Of a stretch of 12,938 nt of DNA, positions 1 through 6,661 are shown piece after piece. A program made the position numbers and the translations under genes. This DNA is from Eudoraea sp. (lineage in GTDB: Bacteria; Bacteroidota; Bacteroidia; Flavobacteriales; Flavobacteriaceae): positions 1-12,938 of the forward strand of contig JABDQS010000010.1 of NCBI GenBank assembly GCA_013042125.1, written 5' to 3'. The first letter of the stretch is position 1, and every line of letters begins with the position of its first letter. A model generated the notes under the pieces. It did not search any database. It saw only the letters and a list, made by a program, of their open reading frames with translations, and was not told the origin of the DNA.

Positions 1-663
1 CTGATCAACTTTGCGCATATCGTATCGCATAACTTAAGGTCGCACACCGCTAATTTTTCTATGCTGCTAGACTTCCTGGTAAGTGAAACAGATGCAGAGG
101 AGAAGAACAGGATCATAAAGATGTTGATGGAGGCTTCAGATAATTTACTGGAAACCCTTGAAAATCTAAATGAGGTGGTTGCGATCAGTACCAAAATAAA
201 TCTTGATAAGAAAACCATTAATCTCAGTAAGAGAATTACTAAGGTTGAACAGAATCTAATCGCTTTTTTAAAGAATAGCAATGCATTGATCATTAATGAC
301 GTAGACGAAAATATTGAAGTAAATGTAGTGCCATCATATGTAGAAAGTATCCTAATGAACTTCATTACCAACGGTATTAAATACAGAGATCCGATGCGAA
401 AACCGGTTATTCATTTAAGTGCCGAAATCAAAGATGACTATACGATCTTATCCATAAAGGATAATGGTCTGGGTATTGACCTTGAAGAGCACGGCGATAA
501 GCTTTTTGGAATGTACAAGACCTTTCATGAAAATCCGGATGCCCGGGGAATTGGACTCTATATTACCAAAAATCAAATTGAGGCCATGAATGGCAAAATA
601 ACCGTTGAGAGCAAGGTTGGAAAAGGAACCATCTTTAAAGTATACTTCAATGAAAAAAATTAA
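1..663 (+). CDS. Sensor histidine kinase, C-terminal part (5' end outside window)
   Basis: The frame is open from base 1, so the gene starts upstream and the ATG at 61 is internal. The visible 220 residues are the transmitter half of a two-component sensor kinase, which autophosphorylates a histidine and passes the phosphate to a response regulator. The H-box FAHIVSHNLRSH is at residues 4-15, with His10 (bases 28-30) the likely phosphoacceptor. A dimerisation helix follows. The ATPase domain has an N-box with Asn120 and Asn124 (NFITNG), a G1 box DNGLGID at 154-160 and a G2 box RGIGL at 182-186. The proline that usually follows the H-box (SHxLRxP) is His15 here, a variant I recall from Bacteroidota kinases. 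The sensor domain is not visible, so the signal is unknown. The partner is very likely the overlapping response regulator. Confidence 0.95.
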   Translation: MINFAHIVSHNLRSHTANFSMLLDFLVSETDAEEKNRIIKMLMEASDNLLETLENLNEVVAISTKINLDKKTINLSKRITKVEQNLIAFLKNSNALIINDVDENIEVNVVPSYVESILMNFITNGIKYRDPMRKPVIHLSAEIKDDYTILSIKDNGLGIDLEEHGDKLFGMYKTFHENPDARGIGLYITKNQIEAMNGKITVESKVGKGTIFKVYFNEKN

Positions 664-1054
664 AAGTATTTGTATCATTGATGATGATCCCATTACTGTT
701 TTCGGAATCAAGAAGATGTTGAATTCATTTGACCTTGCCGAGGAGATCAAGACCTATGTAAATGGGAAAGAGGCGATCGATGAAATTACGTCTATGATTG
801 AACAAAATATCCCGGTACCTCAGGTGATCTTTCTGGATATCAATATGCCCATTATGGATGGATGGCAATTTCTGGAAAAGTTTCTGGCCTTAGAAGTTGA
901 GTCGAAAATAAGGATCAACATAGTTACTTCCTCTATTGACCCATACGATACCCAGCAGTTTGAGCGCTTTAGGTCTACTTCGCATCACATTATAGACTTT
1001 AAGAATAAACCTATACGCAAGAACGACATTCTGGAGATCACGAAAGCTGCTTAA
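650..1054 (+). CDS. Single-domain response regulator (CheY-like receiver)
   Basis: This 134-residue protein is one receiver domain with no output domain, so it probably acts by protein contact or as a phosphorelay intermediate. The acidic pocket IIDDDP is at residues 9-14, the phosphoacceptor is Asp63 in FLDINMPIMDGW, the switch position is Thr93 or Ser94 in IVTSS, and the conserved lysine is Lys120 followed by Pro121. I chose the ATG at 650 because the family begins with a short lead into the first strand (MKKIKSICIIDDD). An upstream in-frame ATG at 605 would add 15 residues lying wholly inside the kinase ATPase domain. The start overlaps the kinase 3' end by 14 bases, which suggests translational coupling. 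The stop overlaps that of the convergent NUDIX gene. Receivers of this type beside sensor kinases are common in Flavobacteriaceae. Confidence 0.93.
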   Translation: MKKIKSICIIDDDPITVFGIKKMLNSFDLAEEIKTYVNGKEAIDEITSMIEQNIPVPQVIFLDINMPIMDGWQFLEKFLALEVESKIRINIVTSSIDPYDTQQFERFRSTSHHIIDFKNKPIRKNDILEITKAA

Positions 1055-1650
1055 TGAAAATTGTCTGCCTCGAAAAGCGATCGAATATTGATATATGAAT
1101 TCTCCAGCGCCTTTTTGATCTTGTGAGGCCCCTTCCATTTTACTTTTTCGATCTTTTCACTTTTCTGCCCCACTAATTTGCCTTTATAGGATGTTTTCAT
1201 GGCATACCAATGTACTTCTTTAAGCATATAAGTACCACCTTTCTTAAATACGTGATAGGTTGTCTTCAAATAGTTTTCGATCTTCAATCCTTTAACTCCG
1301 GTCTCCTCTTCCACTTCGCGAAGTGCACATTCCTCAATCGTTTCTCCTTTATCTAAACCACCCTTTGGCAGATCCCATTTATTTTTTCTGTAAATAAAAA
1401 GTACTTTCCCCTTTTTATTTGTCACCACCCCACCGGCAGCCACCACCAGAGGTATTTTCTTGGTGAATTTTTTAAGGATCTCCTCGTGATTGGGATGATA
1501 GATATAAGCAGCCTGTAACTTCTTTTTTGACAAAGCATCCAATGCAGTCTTAATGGCGGCTCCATTTAGAGGGAAGTATTCACCATTAACAGTTTCTGAG
1601 AGTTTGTTTGTTAAAACCAAGGGAGCGTCATTAACAAAAACTTTATACAT
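1051..1650 (-). CDS. NUDIX hydrolase
   Basis: This 199-residue protein hydrolyses a nucleoside diphosphate linked to another moiety; the substrate cannot be read from the sequence. The Nudix box is complete at residues 97-119: it starts GGLDKGE, contains REVEEETGV, and matches GX5EX7REUXEEXGU. The preceding WDLPKGG is typical of the fold. About 65 N-terminal residues (MYKVFVNDAPLVLTNK and on) precede the Nudix domain and do not match any domain I know. I chose the start at 1650 because MYKVFVND is the usual beginning of this flavobacterial family. The frame stays open to 1773, but that extension is antisense to the first codons of pyrE. The gene is divergent from pyrE with only 7 bases between starts, and its stop overlaps that of the response regulator. 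The product may be a housekeeping (di)nucleotide pyrophosphatase. Confidence 0.92.
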   Translation of the reverse strand: MYKVFVNDAPLVLTNKLSETVNGEYFPLNGAAIKTALDALSKKKLQAAYIYHPNHEEILKKFTKKIPLVVAAGGVVTNKKGKVLFIYRKNKWDLPKGGLDKGETIEECALREVEEETGVKGLKIENYLKTTYHVFKKGGTYMLKEVHWYAMKTSYKGKLVGQKSEKIEKVKWKGPHKIKKALENSYINIRSLFEADNFH

Positions 1651-1653
1651 TTG
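1646..1653 (+). promoter_or_regulatory. Candidate Bacteroidota -7 box for pyrE (TACATTTG)
   Basis: TACATTTG matches the Bacteroidota -7 consensus TAnnTTTG exactly and ends 4 bases before the pyrE ATG. A start site at the usual distance from this box would fall at about 1657-1659, on the start codon, implying a leaderless or nearly leaderless mRNA. No TTTG -33 element is found near 1620-1626, which weakens the call. The box overlaps the first codons of the divergent NUDIX gene. Confidence 0.45.
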
Positions 1654-1657
1654 CGAA

Positions 1658-2299
1658 ATGATTTTAGACAAGCATACTGCAAATAAAACCGCAGAACTAC
1701 TTCTGCAAATTAATGCAATAAAGTTGAGACCCGAAAATCCATTTACCTGGGCCTCCGGATGGAAATCACCCATTTATTGTGATAATAGAATACTCCTATC
1801 CTTTCCTGTAATAAGGAACTATGTGAAGGAAGAGATCGCAAAACAGGTAGAAGAATTATACGGAAAACCAGATATTATTGCCGGTGTGGCTACCGGCGCA
1901 ATTGGAATTGGCGTCTTGGTGGCCGAATACCTGGGACTGCCATTTATCTATGTACGGCCCGAAGCTAAGTCGCATGGAAGACAGAACCAAATAGAAGGTC
2001 TTTTGGAGAAAGATCAGACCGTGGTGGTCATAGAAGATCTGATTAGTACAGGCAGAAGTAGCTTAAATGCCGTGGATGCTCTTGCTGCGAATGGAGCTAA
2101 AATAAAAGGTATGATCGCTATTTTTACTTATGGATTCGATATAGCATCAAAGAATTTCGAAAATAAAGAAATAGACCTTCATACACTTAGTGATTTTGAG
2201 ACCTTAATTCAATTAGCGTCAGAGACCAATTACGTAAAAGAAGAACAATTACATACCCTAATGGAGTGGAGAAAGGATCCTTCTCTCTGGAAACCATGA
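1658..2299 (+). CDS. pyrE: Orotate phosphoribosyltransferase
   Basis: PyrE makes orotidine 5'-monophosphate from orotate and PRPP, the fifth step of de novo pyrimidine synthesis, in the cytoplasm. The 213-residue length is normal. The PRPP-binding motif VVVIEDLISTGRSS spans residues 122-135. The flexible catalytic loop has Arg100, Lys104 and His106 in RPEAKSHGRQ. The N-terminal block NPFTWASGWKSPIYCDNR (27-44) is the usual orotate-side sequence. The start at 1658 gives MILDKHTANKTAELLLQ, the normal family beginning. The open frame runs back to 1553, but those codons are antisense to the NUDIX gene. No Shine-Dalgarno sequence precedes the ATG, and a -7 promoter box lies directly upstream. The SRPBCC gene follows after 4 bases and is probably cotranscribed. 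Confidence 0.97.
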   Translation: MILDKHTANKTAELLLQINAIKLRPENPFTWASGWKSPIYCDNRILLSFPVIRNYVKEEIAKQVEELYGKPDIIAGVATGAIGIGVLVAEYLGLPFIYVRPEAKSHGRQNQIEGLLEKDQTVVVIEDLISTGRSSLNAVDALAANGAKIKGMIAIFTYGFDIASKNFENKEIDLHTLSDFETLIQLASETNYVKEEQLHTLMEWRKDPSLWKP

Positions 2300-2303
2300 T
2301 ACT

Positions 2304-2696
2304 ATGCATATAGAAACACCTAAAAAGACCATTGAAAAGAGTAATGAGGCTGTCTACACATATCTCACAGATCTGAAAAATTTTGAGAATTTAATGCCGG
2401 AATCTATCGATAAATTTGAGATCATTGATGAAGATACTTTCCTGTTTGCCCTGAAAGGAATGCCTCAAATAGTCTTGAAACGCAAGGAACAAGTTCCGTT
2501 TGAACGTGTTGTCCTTGGTGCTGCCAGCGAGAAACTTCCTTTTACCCTAAGCGCCAATATCACCGCATTAGACGAAAATTCAAGTGAAGTAATGTTAAAT
2601 TTTGAGGGGGAATTCAACGCTATGATGGCTATGATGATCAAAAATCCGATCACTAATTTTATGGGAACTCTTTCAGACAATCTGACAAAAATGTAG
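2304..2696 (+). CDS. Small SRPBCC (START/Bet v1-like) fold protein
   Basis: This 130-residue soluble protein has no signal peptide or membrane helix. Its pattern, with an N-terminal strand (MHIETPKKTIEKS), a helix around YTYLTDLKNFENLMP, then alternating strands and a long C-terminal helix ending NFMGTLSDNLTKM, fits the SRPBCC/polyketide-cyclase-like fold, which binds hydrophobic ligands in a cavity. Family proteins often carry a conserved AVY-like motif near the start, here EAVYTYLTD at about residues 15-23. No catalytic residues can be assigned. It lies 4 bases after pyrE, so it is probably translated from the same mRNA. I recall this pairing in other flavobacteria, but nothing here shows a role in pyrimidine synthesis. 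The C-terminal half is rich in methionine (MMAMMIK). The fold assignment is fairly confident; the function is unknown. Confidence 0.82.
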   Translation: MHIETPKKTIEKSNEAVYTYLTDLKNFENLMPESIDKFEIIDEDTFLFALKGMPQIVLKRKEQVPFERVVLGAASEKLPFTLSANITALDENSSEVMLNFEGEFNAMMAMMIKNPITNFMGTLSDNLTKM

Positions 2697-2717
2697 CACT
2701 CTGCAGCTGCACTGCTA
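2694..2717 (-). terminator. Candidate terminator for birA in a convergent gap
   Basis: Read on the minus strand, TAGCA and TGCTA form a 5-bp outer stem around TGC-AGCT-GCA, with a small asymmetric internal loop. The T-rich run CATTTTTG follows directly, as expected for intrinsic termination of birA. The hairpin overlaps the stop codon of the convergent SRPBCC gene. On the plus strand no T tract follows, so it is a poorer terminator in that direction. The stem is short, so confidence is limited. Confidence 0.35.
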
Positions 2718-2722
2718 ACTTC

Positions 2723-3451
2723 TTACAGACAATACCCTATTTCTTTTAATCCGTAGGATACAACGCCTTGTGTTCCTAGTTCTAAAAGTAGTCGCCCTTC
2801 CTTTGTTACCCCTCTGATAATACCTTCTACCTGCCTGCCGTTGATGTTATAGACAGCCAATTCACCTTTTTTGAAAAGCAGCTGTTGATATTCTTTTTCA
2901 AGGGCTGTTACGCTGTGTTCCTCCAAAAGGGCCAACTGCCGTTTTAGCTCCAGCAATATATCCATCAATAAAGTCTCAAGGTCATAGGTTTTTCCGGAAA
3001 TAAGAGTCAAAGAAGTGGCATTTGGCAGAGAATCAAAGGCTTTTTGGTTAATATTTATGCCAATTCCAATAATAGAAAGTTTGAGTTGTGACCCTTTTAA
3101 TGTGTTTTCAATTAAGATACCGCATAGTTTTCTAGTGCCTGACAGAATGTCGTTTGGCCATTTTATTGAGAGATCCGGAATTTGAATGGCACGCAGGGCT
3201 TTATAAATAGCAAGTGAAACAGCCATGGAAATTAGAAATTTATCCTTTACGTGGAAGTTCTTGAAATGCTTCAATACGCTAAAGGTCAGGTTCTTACCAG
3301 ATTCTGTGGTCCACTGAGAACCGCCCTGTCCCCTGCCCTGTTGTTGTGTTTCCGCGACTATTACTGTGTAATCTTCCAAAATACTTTCCTGTAACATTCG
3401 TTTAAGATGCAGATTGGTAGAGTCCGTGGCACTAACTTTGATTACATTCAT
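2723..3451 (-). CDS. birA: Biotin--[acetyl-CoA-carboxylase] ligase, monofunctional
   Basis: This enzyme activates biotin with ATP and attaches it to the lysine of biotin carboxyl carrier proteins such as AccB. The 242-residue protein begins directly with the catalytic domain. DSTN is at residues 10-13, the biotin/adenylate loop GRGQGGSQW at 39-47 (family form GRGRRGRxW), KWPND with the substrate-contacting lysine at 97-101, and GIGININ at 129-135. The last 50 residues or so form the small beta-barrel C-terminal domain. The N-terminal winged-helix DNA-binding domain of the E. coli protein is absent, so it should not repress a biotin operon directly. It is divergent from rsfS across 96 bases. 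A possible minus-strand -7 box (TAACATTG at 3478-3485) has one mismatch to TAnnTTTG. Confidence 0.95.
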   Translation of the reverse strand: MNVIKVSATDSTNLHLKRMLQESILEDYTVIVAETQQQGRGQGGSQWTTESGKNLTFSVLKHFKNFHVKDKFLISMAVSLAIYKALRAIQIPDLSIKWPNDILSGTRKLCGILIENTLKGSQLKLSIIGIGININQKAFDSLPNATSLTLISGKTYDLETLLMDILLELKRQLALLEEHSVTALEKEYQQLLFKKGELAVYNINGRQVEGIIRGVTKEGRLLLELGTQGVVSYGLKEIGYCL

Positions 3452-3520
3452 GGTAGGTAAAAGAACCGTTGCAGGTACAATGTTATGTTAAAATCAATGG
3501 TTAAGAAAACAAAAAAATAA

Positions 3521-3528
3521 TAACTTTG
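3521..3528 (+). promoter_or_regulatory. Candidate -7 promoter box for the rsfS-ftsH run (TAACTTTG)
   Basis: TAACTTTG matches the Bacteroidota -7 consensus TAnnTTTG exactly, inside the 96-base divergent gap between birA and rsfS. A start about 4-6 bases downstream would leave an A/T-rich 5' leader of about 15 bases before the rsfS ATG at 3548. No exact TTTG -33 element is seen at the expected distance (around 3497-3500). This is the best candidate promoter for the downstream six-gene run. Confidence 0.55.
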
Positions 3529-3547
3529 TATAAATTAAAAAATTTGG

Positions 3548-3925
3548 ATGCAGAAACCGAAGGCTAGCGCGGATGAATTAATCGCTTTAATATTACACGG
3601 AATAGAAGAAGTTAAAGGACTTGACATAAATCTACTCGACCTAAGAGATATAGAAAATACCGTTTGCGACTACTTTGTTATATGTAATGGGACCTCCAAT
3701 ACGCATGTCAATGCGATCGTAAATTCAGTTCAAAAAACAGTAAGTAAAGGAATAAAAGATAAACCCTGGCATGTAGAAGGTTCTGACAATGCCGAATGGG
3801 TGCTTCTGGACTATGTAAACGTTGTTGTTCATGTTTTCCAAAAGCATGTAAGAGACTTTTATGATATTGAAGGGCTATGGGGTGATGCGAAAGTAACCAT
3901 GGTGGAAAGTAGTTTTAATCAATAA
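3548..3925 (+). CDS. rsfS: Ribosome silencing factor RsfS
   Basis: RsfS binds protein uL14 of the large ribosomal subunit and blocks joining to the small subunit, damping translation when nutrients fall. At 125 residues it has family length. Conserved blocks are DYFVICNGTS (41-50), DKPWHVEG (71-78), WVLLDYVNVVVHVF (84-97) and RDFYDIEGLW (102-111), all hallmarks of the RsfS/Iojap family. The start at 3548 follows a short A/T-rich leader and a -7 box, with no clear Shine-Dalgarno sequence. The stop is followed after 3 bases by the ftsH start, so the two genes are almost certainly cotranscribed and probably translationally coupled. Confidence 0.95.
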   Translation: MQKPKASADELIALILHGIEEVKGLDINLLDLRDIENTVCDYFVICNGTSNTHVNAIVNSVQKTVSKGIKDKPWHVEGSDNAEWVLLDYVNVVVHVFQKHVRDFYDIEGLWGDAKVTMVESSFNQ

Positions 3926-3928
3926 AAA

Positions 3929-5992
3929 ATGGCTAAAGAAAATAATAATACCCCGCAGAAAAAACCAAAATTCAGCTCATGGTGGATCTATGGTCTAATT
4001 GCGGTATTGCTAATTGCGTTCAACTTTTTTGGTAGCGGGAATCTCTCTTCCACCCGGAAGACCACTACCTCAGAATTACAGCAATACCTGAGAACCGGTG
4101 ATATTGCAAAGATCCTGATCATTACCAATACAAACCAGGCCAAAGTATTTCTTACAGAAGAAGCTTTGGCAAAGGATGTCCATAAAGATGTGGCCACTAA
4201 GCCCTTCTTCCCTACAACTGCTGAGATACCTCAATATGTTTTAGATTATGGAGACCTGCAGATCTTTCAGAATGAGATCACTGAATTAAAGAAGGAAAAT
4301 TCACTGAACACCATTGTAGAGTTCGATAAGGAATCGAATGTTATCATGGATCTGTTGATCACCATAATTCCGTTCGTACTTATCATAGGGATCTGGATAT
4401 ATCTGATGAGACGTATGTCCGGAGGAGGCGCCGGGGGTGCCGGTGGGCAAATATTTAACATTGGAAAGTCAAAAGCAAAACTCTTTGATGAGAAAACAGA
4501 TACCAGAACCTCTTTTAAAGATGTGGCTGGTCTTGAAGGTGCTAAGGAAGAGATCGAAGAGATCGTAGAATTCCTCAAAAATCCTGATAAATACACCTCT
4601 TTAGGAGGTAAGATCCCTAAAGGAGCCCTGCTTGTGGGCCCTCCGGGAACCGGAAAGACCTTACTGGCAAAAGCAGTGGCAGGTGAGGCCAAAGTTCCAT
4701 TTTTCTCACTCTCCGGATCAGACTTTGTTGAAATGTTTGTAGGTGTTGGAGCTTCAAGAGTGCGCGACCTTTTTAAGCAAGCAAAAGATAAAGCTCCTGC
4801 CATCATTTTCATAGACGAAATAGATGCCATAGGACGTGCCAGAGGCAAAAATAATTTTACAGGTTCTAATGATGAACGTGAAAATACGTTGAACCAGCTC
4901 CTTACGGAAATGGATGGTTTTGGCACCAATACCAATGTTATTGTACTGGCAGCAACAAACAGGGCCGATGTTTTGGACAAGGCACTGATGAGAGCCGGAA
5001 GGTTCGACAGGCAGATCTATGTAGATCTTCCGGACATCAGAGAACGTAAGGAGATCTTTGAGGTACATTTAAGACCTATAAAAACCTCTGAAACCCTGGA
5101 CCTTGATTTTCTGGCAAGGCAGACTCCGGGATTCTCGGGAGCAGATATTGCCAATGTTTGTAATGAGGCAGCTCTGATAGCGGCCAGAAAAGAAAAAAAG
5201 GCAGTAAGTAAACAAGATTTCTTAGACGCAGTAGACAGAATCGTTGGAGGCCTCGAAAAGAAAAATAAGATCATAACCCAGGAAGAGAAAAAGACCATAG
5301 CCTATCACGAAGCAGGTCATGCTACCGTTAGTTGGATGCTGGAACATGCTGCACCACTTGTGAAGGTAACCATAGTTCCCAGAGGACAGTCTTTAGGATC
5401 TGCCTGGTACTTGCCGGAAGAGCGACTTATTGTTCGGCCGGAACAAATGAAAGACGAGATGTGTGCTACCCTGGGAGGAAGAGCAGCTGAAAAGGTGATC
5501 TTTAATAAGATCTCAACGGGCGCTTTAAGCGATCTCGAAAAAGTAACAAAACAAGCAAGGGCCATGGTTACCATTTATGGTCTTAATGACGAGATCGGTA
5601 ATCTTACGTATTACGACTCTTCCGGGCAAAATGAATATGGCTTCACTAAACCGTACAGTGAAGAAACGGCACAGACCATAGATCAGGAAATTTCCAAACT
5701 TATAGAGACCCAATATACAAGGGCCATTGATGTCTTGAAAAAGAACAAGGATAAGTTGACCGAATTGGCAGAAAGGTTATTGGAGAAAGAGGTTATCTTT
5801 AAAGAAGATCTCGAGAAGATTTTTGGCAAAAGGCCTTTTGAAAAGCATTTCGATAAGAAAGGACAGGAGATCTCCGGTAAGAAGGAAGAATCGAAAGATC
5901 AGGAAATACAGGAAGACATAGAAAAACCGAAAGACATAGAAAAACCGGAAGACACAGAAAAACCGGAAGAACTAGCCAAGGACAAGAAATAA
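3929..5992 (+). CDS. ftsH: ATP-dependent zinc metalloprotease FtsH
   Basis: FtsH is a membrane-anchored AAA+ hexamer that extracts and degrades damaged membrane proteins and selected regulators. The 687-residue protein has all expected parts: membrane helices at about 17-36 and 138-160 with an intervening periplasmic domain, a glycine-rich linker (163-173), Walker A GPPGTGKT (237-244), the pore loop FVEMFVGVG (266-274), Walker B with Asp296-Glu297, the second region of homology starting NRADVLD at 344 with Arg355 and Arg358, and zinc-binding HEAGH (460-464) with Asp535 the likely third ligand. The C-terminal tail from about 640 is highly charged and carries an 18-base tandem repeat. The start is 3 bases after rsfS. 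In E. coli FtsH sets the level of the lipid A enzyme LpxC; a comparable lipid role here is only suggested by the downstream phospholipid genes. Confidence 0.98.
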   Translation: MAKENNNTPQKKPKFSSWWIYGLIAVLLIAFNFFGSGNLSSTRKTTTSELQQYLRTGDIAKILIITNTNQAKVFLTEEALAKDVHKDVATKPFFPTTAEIPQYVLDYGDLQIFQNEITELKKENSLNTIVEFDKESNVIMDLLITIIPFVLIIGIWIYLMRRMSGGGAGGAGGQIFNIGKSKAKLFDEKTDTRTSFKDVAGLEGAKEEIEEIVEFLKNPDKYTSLGGKIPKGALLVGPPGTGKTLLAKAVAGEAKVPFFSLSGSDFVEMFVGVGASRVRDLFKQAKDKAPAIIFIDEIDAIGRARGKNNFTGSNDERENTLNQLLTEMDGFGTNTNVIVLAATNRADVLDKALMRAGRFDRQIYVDLPDIRERKEIFEVHLRPIKTSETLDLDFLARQTPGFSGADIANVCNEAALIAARKEKKAVSKQDFLDAVDRIVGGLEKKNKIITQEEKKTIAYHEAGHATVSWMLEHAAPLVKVTIVPRGQSLGSAWYLPEERLIVRPEQMKDEMCATLGGRAAEKVIFNKISTGALSDLEKVTKQARAMVTIYGLNDEIGNLTYYDSSGQNEYGFTKPYSEETAQTIDQEISKLIETQYTRAIDVLKKNKDKLTELAERLLEKEVIFKEDLEKIFGKRPFEKHFDKKGQEISGKKEESKDQEIQEDIEKPKDIEKPEDTEKPEELAKDKK
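5915..5968 (+). repeat. Three 18-base tandem repeats in the ftsH tail
   Basis: Three near-identical in-frame 18-base units lie at 5915-5932, 5933-5950 and 5951-5968. They encode [12 protein letters not shown] and DTEKPE at FtsH residues 663-680. Only a few positions differ between units, which suggests recent expansion. The repeat preserves the reading frame and lies outside the catalytic domains, in a charged, probably disordered tail. Confidence 0.9.
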
Positions 5993-5996
5993 ATAC

Positions 5997-6043
5997 CTTG
6001 ATTTGTTCTAGAAATTAGTACATTAAACGCGATCTAAATCAAG
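5997..6043 (+). promoter_or_regulatory. Inverted repeat upstream of the LUD gene
   Basis: CTTGATTT (5997-6004) and AAATCAAG (6036-6043) are perfect 8-base complements in the 53-base gap between ftsH and the LUD gene. A G-U pair extends the stem by one, leaving about 30 bases in the loop. The right arm ends 2 bases before the ATG at 6046, so in RNA the stem would cover the ribosome-binding region. There is no T tract, so it does not look like an intrinsic terminator. A chance match is possible. Confidence 0.3.
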
Positions 6044-6045
6044 AA

Positions 6046-6660
6046 ATGGGACTATTTTCAAGCTTATTTGGTGGAGGAAGAAAAAAGAAGGTCTCTAAGG
6101 CAACTGTAGAGACCAGGGGAGTCCATATGCCAGACCTTAACCTTCCCATTGATGAAAAATTCACAATTCATTTTAAGAAAAACGGAGGAAAATTTCTGTA
6201 TTGTGATTCTTTTACGGAAGTATCTGAGGCATTAAAGAATATTGTAGAGGAAAATCATTGGGAGGAAGTATCTTTCTTCAGCATGGACCCCAGATTAGAA
6301 GAAAAATTCTCTAAGGAAAATATCGTTTTCACCAACAATGCCAGTGCCAGTGAGATCTTTTTTACTACTTGCGAACATCTAATTGCACAAAACGGTTCTA
6401 TTCTGGTATGCTCCAATCAGCTGAAAGAAAGAAAACTCAATGAACTTCCGGAAAACGTTATTGTCTTTGCGACCACCAGTCAATTGGTAGAAAGTATTGG
6501 TGAAGGTTTAAAGTCGATCAAAAAGAAATACAAAAAAGGCATACCTGCCAATATAACTACTTTAAAACATTTTCAAGCTACCAATGAAAATGCGGATGAT
6601 TTTCTCACATACGGAAGTAGTTCTAAGCATTTATACCTCTTACTATTGGAAGACTTGTAG
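6046..6660 (+). CDS. Divergent LUD-domain (LutC/YkgG-like) protein
   Basis: This 204-residue cytoplasmic protein resembles the LUD family, an NagB/RpiA-type alpha/beta fold. LutC, its best-known member, takes part in lactate oxidation with LutA and LutB. The visible family pattern is the stretch SASEIFFTTCEHLIAQNGS with the following strand ILVCSNQ (about 100-125) and the strand VIVFATT (about 138-144). The usual C-terminal signature of LutC proteins (GPSxTADIE-like) is absent; the protein instead ends HLYLLLLEDL. No lutA or lutB gene is present. The N-terminus MGLFSSLFGGGRKKK is a glycine- and lysine-rich lead. The gene lies between ftsH and cdsA, and its stop is 1 base before the cdsA start, so it belongs to this transcript. 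Lactate utilisation is unlikely; the role is unknown. Confidence 0.82.
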   Translation: MGLFSSLFGGGRKKKVSKATVETRGVHMPDLNLPIDEKFTIHFKKNGGKFLYCDSFTEVSEALKNIVEENHWEEVSFFSMDPRLEEKFSKENIVFTNNASASEIFFTTCEHLIAQNGSILVCSNQLKERKLNELPENVIVFATTSQLVESIGEGLKSIKKKYKKGIPANITTLKHFQATNENADDFLTYGSSSKHLYLLLLEDL

Positions 6661-6661
6661 T

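Noticed and set aside
605..649. Upstream start for the response regulator
   Set aside because: It would add 15 residues from inside the kinase ATPase domain, before the normal receiver-domain beginning.
1651..1773. N-terminal extension of the NUDIX gene to the first in-frame start
   Set aside because: The extra 41 codons are antisense to the start of pyrE, and the family begins with MYKVFVND at 1650.
4267..4980. Long open frame of 237 codons on the minus strand inside ftsH
   Set aside because: It is fully antisense to the AAA+ domain of ftsH, has serine- and proline-rich low-complexity content, and resembles no family. It is a by-product of ftsH codon use.
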